Assembly: GCF_900104335.1 (NCBI RefSeq)
Contig: NZ_FMXT01000002.1
Location: 496,001 to 560,000 of the forward strand
DNA from: Pseudobutyrivibrio sp. YE44
Lineage (GTDB): Bacteria; Bacillota; Clostridia; Lachnospirales; Lachnospiraceae
DNA: 64,000 nt
Reading direction: 5' to 3'
Shown: one piece after another, positions 53,159 to 62,236 of the stretch
Layout of the letters: each line of letters starts with the position of its first letter
How positions within the stretch are numbered: position 1 is the first letter of the stretch
Program-made: the position numbers and the translations under genes
The notes under the pieces: generated by a model
Seen by the model: the letters and a program-made list of their open reading frames with translations, nothing else
The model's database searches: none
What the model was told of the DNA's origin: nothing

Positions 53159-55312
53159 TCATTTCTTTCTTTTATAATAACCACTGGCACGTCTTAGTTC
53201 GTAGCACTTTCTACAACCTGAGCCACCACATCTATTCGCAATCGCTGCTTGCCACAAGTGACCACTAGCACACTTCCACCAAACTTTTACTCTCGAACCT
53301 TTTGTAAAATACTCAGGAAGAAGAGGATAATTCTTTTCGTAATCCCAGTCCTGAAGAAGATTTGGGTATAGTTTTGCTATAGAGTTTTCTTTAATCAAAG
53401 ATACTTTTGATTCAAGAATTTCATGATAGTCTCTTTGTATATCTATTTCAAAAGCTCTTTCTACTTGTAAATAATTAAATAAATCAGTACAAGTTTCTTT
53501 TAACAATTCCCAAGTTGTGCAATCACATGATAAATTCATAGCATTCAACGTGTGCTCTAATGGCTTCTCACGAAGTCTTATTAACTGAATACCATTATTT
53601 TTACAATAATTATCTTTTTTAATTTCTCGTTCAATGGCGCCAGACACGGAATGAAAATACGAGCCATCATATTCAATAGCCAACTTCTTTGACGGTACAA
53701 ATATATCTAATTCATATCCATCCACAATAAATCTATTTTCAGCATCTGGAAATACTTTCTTCATATAATAAAAAATAGCTTGTTCAACAAAAGATGTCCC
53801 GTTGTTATTACAAGAAGGGCAGCCTCTACCATGTGCCCTGTTATTAATCTTTGCCTTCCAAGAATTTCCACATATAGGACATCTCCACCATACATGTTTC
53901 GCAGCATGAGATAAAACCTTATCAGGAGTTAAAGGGGCATTCTTTTCATAATCCCATTCTTCAGCAAGTTTTGGATTGAGTGTCTGCAAATCATTTTCGC
54001 CTGAAATAACTCTTTGCCCAGCGCAATAAGGACAGTTTGCTTTTTTTGATGTCCTCTGGTTTACCTGCTGTTTAAAAGAATGACCTTTTTTACATTTCCA
54101 CCATACTTTTTTATTAGACGAAGCAGGAATGATTGAAATATCAATTTTAGCATTCTTTTCATAATCCCATTCATCACGTAAATGAGGATACTGTTCAAAT
54201 AACGGATTATTTTCTGCCATTGTTCTCAATCGAAGTATTTTCCCTCGTTCCAAAGAACACTCTGGACAGCCCGTTCCATTACCACCATGGGTTCTTGAAT
54301 AAACTATAGCATTCCAAGAATTACCACATTCTGTGCACTTCCAAAATGCACGGGCGTTTGAACCAGCTGTGATAGTATCAGGGTCAATTGTATTTTTTTC
54401 ATAATCCCATTCTTTCTTCAGCTCAGGATTTGTAAAGAACAAATTATTATATCCAACTAACACTTGTTTATTCGAACAAATAGGACATGAATTCCCTCTT
54501 ACTCTTGTATTAATCTGCGCCTTCCAGCTATGCCCCTTATTACATTTCCACCAGACCTTCTTTTCAGAACCTTTCCCCACTTTCAACGGGTCGCATTTCT
54601 GATTCTTCTCATAATCCCATTCATCCATTAATTCTGGGCAAACTGTCGCTAAGTCATTATAACCAACTTTAATTCTAAGATTTTGACAGTATGGGCATCC
54701 TGTCTTTGTTCTGTTGTTTGGTGAAATGTGCCAAGAATTTCCACAGTCCTTGCATTTCCACCAGACTTTTTTTGCAGAAGCGTAGACTATTTCGTCGGGT
54801 AATAATTCTCCATTCTTTTCATAATCCCACTCGCCAGCGATTTCAGGTCGCTGACTCAACAAATCATTAAATCCTTTTTTTACCCTCAGGTTTGCACAAT
54901 AAGGGCATCCACTACCTTTTCTTGCTCTATTAACAATAGAAGCTTGCCAAGTACTTCCACAAGTTTTGCACTTCCACCAAGCCACTGTTGCAGACCCTGA
55001 AGTAATCGCCTCTGGATTAATATCAGCTTTATCATTTTCTTCCCATAGCCACTCATCCATTAAATCAGGATTCAAAGACGCAAAATCGTTAAATCCTGCA
55101 AGTACTTGATGATTAGAACAAAACGGACAACCATTATTTCTAGAGGTGCGCTTTGTGACCGCACATTGATATGCGTGCCCCTTATTACATTTCCACCAGT
55201 ACTTCTTATTTGATTGAGGCGCAACATCCTCAGGTCGCACATCTTCATTCAAATCATAAGCCCATTCTTTAGCAACTTCTGGATATTCACTTAGTAATGA
55301 TTTCTTTTCCAT
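53159..55312 (-). CDS. Zinc-ribbon-repeat (DUF4379-type) nuclease, 717 aa
   Basis: This is a close paralogue of the next gene. Eight zinc-ribbon repeats are present, seven before and one after the nuclease-like domain. The domain (about 490-570) has SFVEQAIFYY, ELDIFVP and IEYDGSYFH, with the same Asp and Glu residues. Repeats alternate between CxxGHS and CxxCGxSW first halves, each closing with CPxC. There is no NUMOD-like tail here. I choose ATG 55312 because the product then begins MEKKSLLSEYPEV, parallel to the paralogue's N-terminus; ATGs at 55321 and 55336 are possible. About 145 bp separate it from the paralogue. Confidence 0.8.
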   Translation of the reverse strand: MEKKSLLSEYPEVAKEWAYDLNEDVRPEDVAPQSNKKYWWKCNKGHAYQCAVTKRTSRNNGCPFCSNHQVLAGFNDFASLNPDLMDEWLWEENDKADINPEAITSGSATVAWWKCKTCGSTWQASIVNRARKGSGCPYCANLRVKKGFNDLLSQRPEIAGEWDYEKNGELLPDEIVYASAKKVWWKCKDCGNSWHISPNNRTKTGCPYCQNLRIKVGYNDLATVCPELMDEWDYEKNQKCDPLKVGKGSEKKVWWKCNKGHSWKAQINTRVRGNSCPICSNKQVLVGYNNLFFTNPELKKEWDYEKNTIDPDTITAGSNARAFWKCTECGNSWNAIVYSRTHGGNGTGCPECSLERGKILRLRTMAENNPLFEQYPHLRDEWDYEKNAKIDISIIPASSNKKVWWKCKKGHSFKQQVNQRTSKKANCPYCAGQRVISGENDLQTLNPKLAEEWDYEKNAPLTPDKVLSHAAKHVWWRCPICGNSWKAKINNRAHGRGCPSCNNNGTSFVEQAIFYYMKKVFPDAENRFIVDGYELDIFVPSKKLAIEYDGSYFHSVSGAIEREIKKDNYCKNNGIQLIRLREKPLEHTLNAMNLSCDCTTWELLKETCTDLFNYLQVERAFEIDIQRDYHEILESKVSLIKENSIAKLYPNLLQDWDYEKNYPLLPEYFTKGSRVKVWWKCASGHLWQAAIANRCGGSGCRKCYELRRASGYYKRKK

Positions 55313-55518
55313 ATACTCCATACCAATTATAAACATGTATAAATATTAGGAATCACCACGATATGTAGCTAACATTAATTTCTCAACATCTAATAAACAT
55401 CATAATAATTCCTGAAAATGAAATAATCAATTTTTATCATGGTGTATTCTCATTATAGCTGTTATAATATCATACGTTGTCGCAACTCCATTCTGACAGC
55501 AGAAAGGAGGTGTACGAC

Positions 55519-55614
55519 TTGGAACTAATAATCACTTTTTTGATCTCCGTCGCAGCATCTGTAGTCGGCTACTACATTTGCAAATGGCTAGATGGAGATG
55601 ACAGCGACAATTAG
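55519..55614 (+). CDS. 31-aa membrane peptide, type I toxin-like
   Basis: A TTG start at 55519 stands eight bases after a perfect AGAAAGGAGG site. The product begins MELIITFLISVAASVVGYY, one hydrophobic helix, then a short charged tail ending DGDDSDN. Size and shape match small Fst/holin-like toxic peptides common in Firmicutes. It is followed by a strong two-way hairpin. If it belongs to a type I system, an antisense RNA should overlap it; none can be seen from sequence alone. It is the only plus-strand gene between the two att-like repeats. Confidence 0.65.
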   Translation: MELIITFLISVAASVVGYYICKWLDGDDSDN

Positions 55615-55646
55615 CCTAGCGGATGCTCAACCGTATAAAATGAGAA

Positions 55647-55686
55647 AAAACCCTAGAGAGCGGCCACTCTCTAGGGTTTTGTTTTT
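55647..55686 (+). terminator. Strong terminator after the small peptide
   Basis: AAAACCCTAGAGAG and CTCTCTAGGGTTTT form a 14-bp stem around a GC loop, then GTTTTTG. It would work in both directions. Confidence 0.88.
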
Positions 55687-55761
55687 GTACAACTTGAAAA
55701 TAATCACTTTTCTAGCTGCTTATACATTAACATGTTTCTGCTAAAAAGTCAAAAAAAAAGA

Positions 55762-55790
55762 AAATACCTCTAGTTCTACTAGAGGTATTT
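55762..55790 (-). terminator. Terminator of tRNA-Leu
   Basis: AATACCTCTAG and CTAGAGGTATT pair around a short loop. The minus strand continues with a T-rich run. Confidence 0.85.
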
Positions 55791-55794
55791 TTTC

Positions 55795-55816
55795 GATGCC
55801 GGCAGTGGGACTTGAA
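55795..55816. repeat. 22-bp direct repeat (att-like, right, inside tRNA-Leu)
   Basis: These bases form the 3' end of the intact tRNA-Leu gene plus two flanking bases, and match 47283-47304 exactly. Confidence 0.7.
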
Positions 55817-55880
55817 CCCACACGATGTTGCCATCAACAGATTTTGAGTCTGCCTCGTCTGCCAATTCCGACATGCCGGC
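55797..55880 (-). tRNA. tRNA-Leu (CAA anticodon)
   Basis: This is an 84-base tRNA. The acceptor stem GCCGGCA/TGCCGGC has discriminator A. The anticodon loop CTCAAAA gives anticodon CAA, reading UUG. A long variable arm (GATGGCAACATC) is typical of tRNA-Leu, and the TpsiC loop is GGTTCAAGTCCC. CCA is not encoded. Confidence 0.95.
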
Positions 55881-55891
55881 GTCCGAAGATT

Positions 55892-55920
55892 AGTATACTA
55901 AAAGGGGCTTCTATTTTCAA
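55892..55920 (-). promoter_or_regulatory. Promoter of tRNA-Leu
   Basis: On the minus strand TTGAAA (55920-55915) and TATACT (55897-55892) are spaced 17 bp, just upstream of the tRNA. Confidence 0.75.
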
Positions 55921-55991
55921 CAAGAAAATTAAAAAGAAGAGGACAATTATTTGTTGTAATCCACCTAGCCAGCTATGATTGATAAAAACTA

Positions 55992-56861
55992 TTACTTGTA
56001 ATTCTTTTCATCAAAATCAGCAGGTCTTTTTTTCTTATCAATATGTTCAAATTCTATCCCTGTCCATTCAGTCTCTGTTCCAAGTGTAAATAAATAGAAG
56101 TCGAAATACACATAATCTCCTTCCTTTACATGTATATTTCTACATGTTCCAGAATAGGATATAACCTTTTTTCCATCAAAAACATTTATACTAACTTTGT
56201 CTTTTTTTATTTCTGTTATCAAGCCCTCGTACTCATAATGCTTATATTCTGAAAACGGCTCATTTGTTTTCATTATGGAATCATCAATCTTGTAGTTAGA
56301 ATCCTTATATAGTTTATAAAATTCTTCTTGTTGCTCTTCCGTTAAATTGCAAAGCATTATCCTGTCATTTGAATAATAATTTGAAACCAATTCTTGTTGC
56401 TTTAAATAAATATCTCTAATTGAACATGCATCATCAAATGATAAGTCAAAATAAGACTCCTCTTTTTCTTTCAAAGCAAGATTGTTAAATGCTTTCTCTA
56501 TATTGTCGAGGTCTTCGCTATGAATTCTATGAATCGAATCAACATAATCATCATATAACTCATTATTTTTTGAGAATCTAAACATTTCATTTTCTTGTAA
56601 ATATACATCTTCAAGTTCTTCAATAGAAACATCTTTGCCAGTAAAATAATTGTAGTAACATAAGTTTATCAATAAACCGTTTTCATGGAATTTAATATCA
56701 CTATCTTCTCTATACGCCCAGAAAATATACCAATTTTTTGGAAACTTGTCATTATCTACAGTAAATATACTTCGATGTGATATTATGCCCCACCCTATCA
56801 ACAACACAAAAATAAATATTATTAATACTGCAATTATTTTTAAATCTGTTTTTTCACTCAT
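55992..56861 (-). CDS. Hypothetical single-pass membrane protein
   Basis: I do not recognise this 289-residue protein. One N-terminal membrane helix (about 8-27) is followed by an external helical domain to about 200 with many Asp, Glu and Tyr. A small beta-barrel-like part (about 205-270) follows and has IKKDKVSINVFDGK and KEGDYVYFDFYLF, the style of an OB-fold or DUF3221-like domain. It is the last gene of a three-gene unit led by the WXG-type gene. Weak ribosome site; translation may rely on coupling to the upstream gene 17 bp away. Confidence 0.65.
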   Translation of the reverse strand: MSEKTDLKIIAVLIIFIFVLLIGWGIISHRSIFTVDNDKFPKNWYIFWAYREDSDIKFHENGLLINLCYYNYFTGKDVSIEELEDVYLQENEMFRFSKNNELYDDYVDSIHRIHSEDLDNIEKAFNNLALKEKEESYFDLSFDDACSIRDIYLKQQELVSNYYSNDRIMLCNLTEEQQEEFYKLYKDSNYKIDDSIMKTNEPFSEYKHYEYEGLITEIKKDKVSINVFDGKKVISYSGTCRNIHVKEGDYVYFDFYLFTLGTETEWTGIEFEHIDKKKRPADFDEKNYK

Positions 56862-56878
56862 TGTTTATGTAACCATTT

Positions 56879-57802
56879 CTAGTTGTCTTGATATATTATT
56901 TCTGAAGATGCAGCTTCGGTTTTTTCTTTTCGGATGGCTTCCTCCTCTTCTGTACTCTCTTGAAATTCTATATCATTGTCCTTACAGAATTGCTCAACAG
57001 GTGCTCCCTTTGGCGCTTTAATTATACTTTTTACATCGTACAAATCATCATATGATATGTCTTGATTGTTCCCATAAAAAGTAACCTCGTTCTCATATCC
57101 AAACTCCAAGCACATGTTTAATGAATCTGGAAGATACAAGGTCCTTGTTTTTTCTTCGTTGTCTTTTCCTATAACGGAAAATACGTTGATATTTTTAACG
57201 CCCTCAGGAATCACAATTTCATCTTTAGGGCCATTATAAAACAGCAAAACCCCATCTCCAACCACGTAATACTTGTCATTCTTGTGGGCTTCGCTATAAC
57301 CTGTTTCTTCAAAGTTAAATACTATTTTTTTCACAGAACTAGGTATGACAACATCTTTTAATTGCGGACACTTTGCATATTCAAATTCAATCTTTTCAAT
57401 TCCATCTGGGAAAAATATTTTTTCAAAATTTTTACAATTAATAATATCAACACAATCTTCTTTTATGCCGTTTTCATACTCCAACTCTCTTAAAACGTCA
57501 TTTTCCTTGATTTTAACTATATATTCAATATCAGGCGGAACAACTATCTTTTCTACTGTTTTGCTATTACTGAATGTTTCTTTTGAAACATATTTAATTT
57601 TGAACGGCCCAATATGTGTAGACAACACAACTTTAGTATCATTTCCTGTATATTCAGTAAGCCTAATTGTACACCTTTCATCTGTGTTAAACTCATATTT
57701 GTAATCCCCAATTATGCCGTTCATACTCAGCACAAGAATTATGACTATAAATACTATTATGCCAAGACAACAACTACCAAATATTATCATTTTGCGTTTC
57801 AA
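56879..57802 (-). CDS. Membrane-anchored BspA-like leucine-rich-repeat protein
   Basis: This is a 307-residue protein with one membrane helix (about 6-28). The external part contains BspA-type (LRR_5) repeats such as KIVVPPDIEYI, FFPDGIEKIEF, VVIPSSVKKIVF and IVIPEGVKNINVF. These usually mediate binding. The tail is acidic. The start is a TTG at 57802 with a strong AAGAAGGAG. It is the middle gene of the cassette, 21 bp after the WXG-type gene and 17 bp before the next. It may bind the product of either neighbour, which is inference. Confidence 0.72.
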   Translation of the reverse strand: MKRKMIIFGSCCLGIIVFIVIILVLSMNGIIGDYKYEFNTDERCTIRLTEYTGNDTKVVLSTHIGPFKIKYVSKETFSNSKTVEKIVVPPDIEYIVKIKENDVLRELEYENGIKEDCVDIINCKNFEKIFFPDGIEKIEFEYAKCPQLKDVVIPSSVKKIVFNFEETGYSEAHKNDKYYVVGDGVLLFYNGPKDEIVIPEGVKNINVFSVIGKDNEEKTRTLYLPDSLNMCLEFGYENEVTFYGNNQDISYDDLYDVKSIIKAPKGAPVEQFCKDNDIEFQESTEEEEAIRKEKTEAASSEIIYQDN

Positions 57803-57823
57803 TATATTTCTCCTTCTTACTCG

Positions 57824-60769
57824 TCAATTTTTCAAATAATCTTGCACATAAGGAATTTTTACTTCCATACCCTCACGATTATTCCCAATAGCATTTGAAA
57901 AAGCAGTACTTAATTTGTCTTCATTTTCAATAAATTCATCATTAAAAGCATTTACACATTGTGTCAATAGGTCCACCGGTATATCTGTAAATGATTTATA
58001 CATTGAATTATTATCACTATTAGTATTTCCATAAAAGAAAAAGTTCAACGCTGCCTTCTTTTCTTCTATCGAATAATTGCCATCACTTATAGCTCCAATT
58101 GCTTTTCCAACTCTTCTTTCAATGTTAAATTTTGCGGATATATTAGAATAATCATTTTCACTATACATAAATAATATTCCGCTTTGCTCCCACTCTCGCA
58201 TTGCTTGTATCCTATAGTAATCATTTATTTTCAGATAATAATGATCTCCATAAGTCATAACAGAGTAGAACATCATAGCCTGCTCTATATCATTTAAGGC
58301 TTCAATATAATCATTACCGGATTCATATCGATCATAAAAATCCCCAATGGCCCTAAAATATACACTTGTATATTCGTTTACATTTTTGAATCCTGGCACT
58401 GCATACCCCAGTGCAATAAGAGAGTCAATTTTAGAACCACCCTCACCATAAGTAAGAATGTCTACACCGAGTTTCATAACACTGGCTATTGCAGGATTAT
58501 AAACTTCCACTATGCCTACAGGCAAGTCAATTATCGAAGTCATATAATCACGTAACGCTTTCCTTTTAACTGCTTTTTTTTGTGATTCTACTATTTCAGT
58601 GACAGCTTCAAGTTCATTAGTTTCATCTAAATCTATCTCAGTATTTATATGACTATCAGCCACCATACCATATACGCCATACATAGTATTTTTTAGTGGT
58701 ATTACGTAGTAATCTAAAAGAATTGTATCTTTCCTATAAAAATCAAAATTTTCACCATCCTTATTATCAAACCCAACAGTACATGACCTAATATTATACT
58801 CATGGTACAACCTATATAATTTTGTCCATAATACTTCATTATGGTTAGCAATCTCCATACTTCTCACTAATCTTCCAGGTGTCCAATCGCAATCTTCGAC
58901 TTTATTAGGATCAATTTCCCAAGCCATCGCAATATAATTATTTGCAGCAAATACACTACCTAATAGTATTGCTTCTACATATCCTTTTGCATAATCCGGA
59001 TTCGTGTTAAGCGCTGCATTTACAAATGCTAGATATTCTTTATATCCACTGCCTCTATAATTATCATTAGCCAATGCAACCAGATGATTTCCTAATAGTA
59101 TTTTTGCATTATAACTAAGATTTTCAGGATTAACCGTAAATACGTTTGAATAATCACGATTTGATTTGAATATTTTCTCATATAAACACAAATCTGCAGA
59201 ATTCTGAGCAGTCAAATATAACGCTACCAATGATGCTTGTTTTTCATTTTTAGATAGCTTTGTACTATTTATTACATCAAAAATACTGTACTCATGTGCA
59301 AACCATTCAGGATGATTTTTATCAGCAGATTTAACATAACGAGTGGTTCTCTCTTCCGTGAGGTGCATCCATAAATCTTGAGCCTTATATTCCTTGCCAT
59401 TTTTATACTCAAAAACAACGGCTGGTCCAATCATTTCAACAATTATTGAACTTTTTTTAGAATCATATCCAGGACAATTCTCGACTTTAACTTTCCCTAA
59501 TTCAATCATATATTGCTTTGTCACATTATTTGAAATATATGACTTTACTTCATCTATTATATTAGAATTAAAAATTGTCTCATTTGAGCTTGGATTCGCA
59601 TTTTTAAATTGCTCTAGAATGTTAGATACTCTACGTTCCTGCATCAAACATTTTCCTTCATCAAAATGACTATCTATAAATGCGATATCAACTTCAAATA
59701 TTCGGGAAACTGCTTTCTTGGTGGTTACACTTGCATTTTCCCAATAGTCCTTAGTATTTGCTAACCCACTCAAATCTTTCCCATAAGTATCAAAAAGATT
59801 CTGAATCTCAGCATCTACCTTAGCATCCCCAGTAGCATAATTTCCAATATCAACTTTATTCTCTTTTTTCTTGCTCTTGGTATCTGCTTTACCCTTAGCC
59901 TTAGTCTTGCTCTTTCCAGTACCATCAGCTCTAAGGGTAGCGAAGCCACTTCTAGACTTCCCAACACCACCATTCCTATAGCTCCAAAATGATGGAAACA
60001 GAATATCCCCCTGGCTATGTCTAGTTCTAAATCCTCCTCTAGAGAAAATCTCAAGCCACACCTTTGGTGCATGCTTTTTGACGATACCCAAATCCTGCTT
60101 ATCTATCATTCCATCAAAGATGCTAAGAGTATCTGCCTGCGATGGTTGAATGCCTAACTCTATCATTAGTTCCTGGGCTCTTTCCATCAAGCCACTTTCA
60201 GCCAGTTCACGACACACTGCATCATCATATTCTATAAAGCGCTGCATACAGTTATAAATGTATCCAGCTTCATCATCCTCTCCACCGCATAAATCAATCA
60301 TGGCATTTCTGCAGCCTGAAAAATCTGGTGTTCTAATATTTCCATATTTGCTATATTTTTGTTGGCACCTAGAGGCTATTTCCTCTAAGGAATCAAAAAT
60401 ATCTACCGTCTCAAAATAAAGCTCCTTGAAATCATTATTTATCTTTTCTAAACTGTCATAATTTATTCTGAGGTCATAAGAATTATCCTCAAAATAAATT
60501 TCAAACATTCGAAGGCTATGCTCTGCAAACTCCATAGCATCCTTTTGAATTGCGATAATTTTATCCAAAAGAGGAACCTGCTCATTTGCCAACAAATCCT
60601 TTGCAGCATCTGCATCCTCTCCCTGCCATGCATCAGTTGTTGCCATATCCATCAAGCTTGCTCTGTGAATTTCTGCATACTTTTGATAGGTCTAGAAACT
60701 CTCAGCAATCTTATTAAAGAATTCTCTTGTAGCAACTGTGTTATAAAATTTACCATTATGTCTACCCAT
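57824..60769 (-). pseudogene. WXG-type large protein interrupted by an amber codon
   Basis: The frame starts at ATG 60769 with AGGAGA and reads 25 codons (MGRHNGKFYNT onward), then meets TAG at 60694-60692. It continues open for 942 codons after the next in-frame start. The second part begins with a helical WXG/LXG-like domain (AWQGEDADAAK, then a long helix pair to about 100), typical of substrates of type VII secretion. A Lys-rich linker near 250 and a long helical region with no known toxin domain follow. A restart at TTG 60655 or ATG 60652 has no ribosome site. The gene is broken, recoded, or carries a sequence error. Confidence 0.65.
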
Positions 60770-60882
60770 GTTGTCTGTTCTCCTAGTAAATCAACTTGTC
60801 TCAATGTAATATGTGCATACTCTCTTATTCAGATTTTAGACACAGCGCTGATATTATTGCATAAACAACATTTAAAAGCAAT

Positions 60883-60950
60883 AAAAAAACACCCTTCTTT
60901 GTAAAGTATTGTTGTTTTGTAACCCAATATCTTTTCACAAAGAAGAATGT
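60883..60950 (-). terminator. Intrinsic terminator of lysA
   Basis: ACATTCTTCTTTGT pairs with ACAAAGAAGGGTGT on the minus strand and is followed by seven T, about 20 bp past the lysA stop. The 115 bp between it and the WXG-type gene hold only that gene's upstream region. Confidence 0.85.
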
Positions 60951-60967
60951 TCTATTATTATATTACT

Positions 60968-62236
60968 TTATTTTAAGATTCCGTCTACTACCCCAAGTCC
61001 ATCGAAGGTTGCAAGATAATCCTTGATTGTTTCTGGTCGACGGATGAGCTTGAAGCTTCCATCCTCTTTTAAGAGAACCTCTGCACTCTTAAGCTTTCCA
61101 TTGTAGTTGTAGCCCATTGAATATCCGTGAGCTCCTGTGTCATGAATAAAGAGCACATCACCCATATCAATCTTTGGAAGCTGACGGTCCACTGCAAACT
61201 TATCACAATTCTCACAAAGTGAACCAGTTACATCATAAATGTGATCCTCTGGTTCATGTTCTTTTCCAAGCACTGTCACATGATGATAAGAACCATACAC
61301 TGCCGGACGCATCAAATCAACTGCACAAGCATCAACTCCAATGTATTCCTTGTAGATGTGCTTTTCATGAATGGCTGTGGTAACAAGTCCACCATAAGGG
61401 CCCATCATAAATCTTCCCATCTCAGTGAAGATTGAAACATCACCAAGTCCAGCTGGAACAAGGATTTCATCAAAGGCCTTGTGAACCCCCTCGCCAATCT
61501 TTGCAATATCATTTGGTTTCTGATCTGGACGGTATGCGATACCAACACCACCAGAAAGATTTACGAAAGAAAGAGAAATTCCTGTCTTTTCCTTAAGCTC
61601 AACAATAAGCTCAAAGAGAGTTCTGGCAAGAGTTGGATAATAATCGTTAGTAACTGTATTTGAAACAAGGAAGGCGTGAATTCCAAATTCCTCTACGCCC
61701 TTATCTTTAAGAATTTTATAAGCCTCAAAGATTTGGTCTTTAGTCATTCCATACTTGCTATCTCCAGGGTTGTCCATGATGCCATTGGCAAGCTCATAAA
61801 CTCCACCTGGATTAAATCTGCAGCACATCTTCTTTGGAAAATGGCCAACAGTCTTTTCATAAAAATCAATGTGTGTGAAATCATCAAGATTAACGATAAC
61901 GCCTAAATCATCAGCATATTTAAACTCTTCAGCAGGGGTATCGTTAGAAGAAAACATAATGTCATCTCCCTTGAAACCAATTTCATCAGAAAGAGCAAGT
62001 TCAACATAAGAAGCGCAGTCTACACCGCAGCCTTCTTCCTGTAGGATTTTCAGGATAAATGGATTTGGATTTGCCTTAACTGCAAAATACTCCTTAAAAC
62101 CTTTGTTCCAGCTAAAAGCAGCATTAACAGCTCGTGCGTTTTCACGAATTCCCTTCTCATCATAGATGTTGAATGGAGTAGGAATTTGAGAAATTATTTC
62201 TTGGATTTTTTCTTTTGTAACAAATGGGGTTTTCAT
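60968..62236 (-). CDS. lysA: Diaminopimelate decarboxylase
   Basis: The enzyme removes CO2 from meso-diaminopimelate to give lysine, using PLP. It is a 422-residue fold type III (alanine-racemase barrel) enzyme. The PLP lysine is in FAVKANPNP near residue 53, and the phosphate-binding SGGVGIAY lies near 230. The late Cys in GSLCENCDKF and the Tyr near the end complete the dimer active site. Its start overlaps the stop of the transglycosylase gene by four bases (ATGA). Confidence 0.9.
   Translation of the reverse strand: MKTPFVTKEKIQEIISQIPTPFNIYDEKGIRENARAVNAAFSWNKGFKEYFAVKANPNPFILKILQEEGCGVDCASYVELALSDEIGFKGDDIMFSSNDTPAEEFKYADDLGVIVNLDDFTHIDFYEKTVGHFPKKMCCRFNPGGVYELANGIMDNPGDSKYGMTKDQIFEAYKILKDKGVEEFGIHAFLVSNTVTNDYYPTLARTLFELIVELKEKTGISLSFVNLSGGVGIAYRPDQKPNDIAKIGEGVHKAFDEILVPAGLGDVSIFTEMGRFMMGPYGGLVTTAIHEKHIYKEYIGVDACAVDLMRPAVYGSYHHVTVLGKEHEPEDHIYDVTGSLCENCDKFAVDRQLPKIDMGDVLFIHDTGAHGYSMGYNYNGKLKSAEVLLKEDGSFKLIRRPETIKDYLATFDGLGVVDGILK

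Larger units (their letters stand above)
47283..55816. mobile_element. Putative tRNA-Leu genomic island (about 8.5 kb)
   Basis: The island is bounded by the 22-bp repeats. It carries a HEPN-type operon and two zinc-ribbon nuclease genes, all on the minus strand and looking AT-richer than the housekeeping genes around them, plus a tiny membrane peptide. There is no integrase, transposase or replication gene, so it is a remnant or an element moved by enzymes in trans. Confidence 0.55.

Noticed and set aside
50243-55312. The repetitive zinc-ribbon genes as a CRISPR array or DNA repeat
   Set aside because: The repetition is at the protein level with a 65-70 residue period and diverged DNA, with no constant short repeats or spacers.
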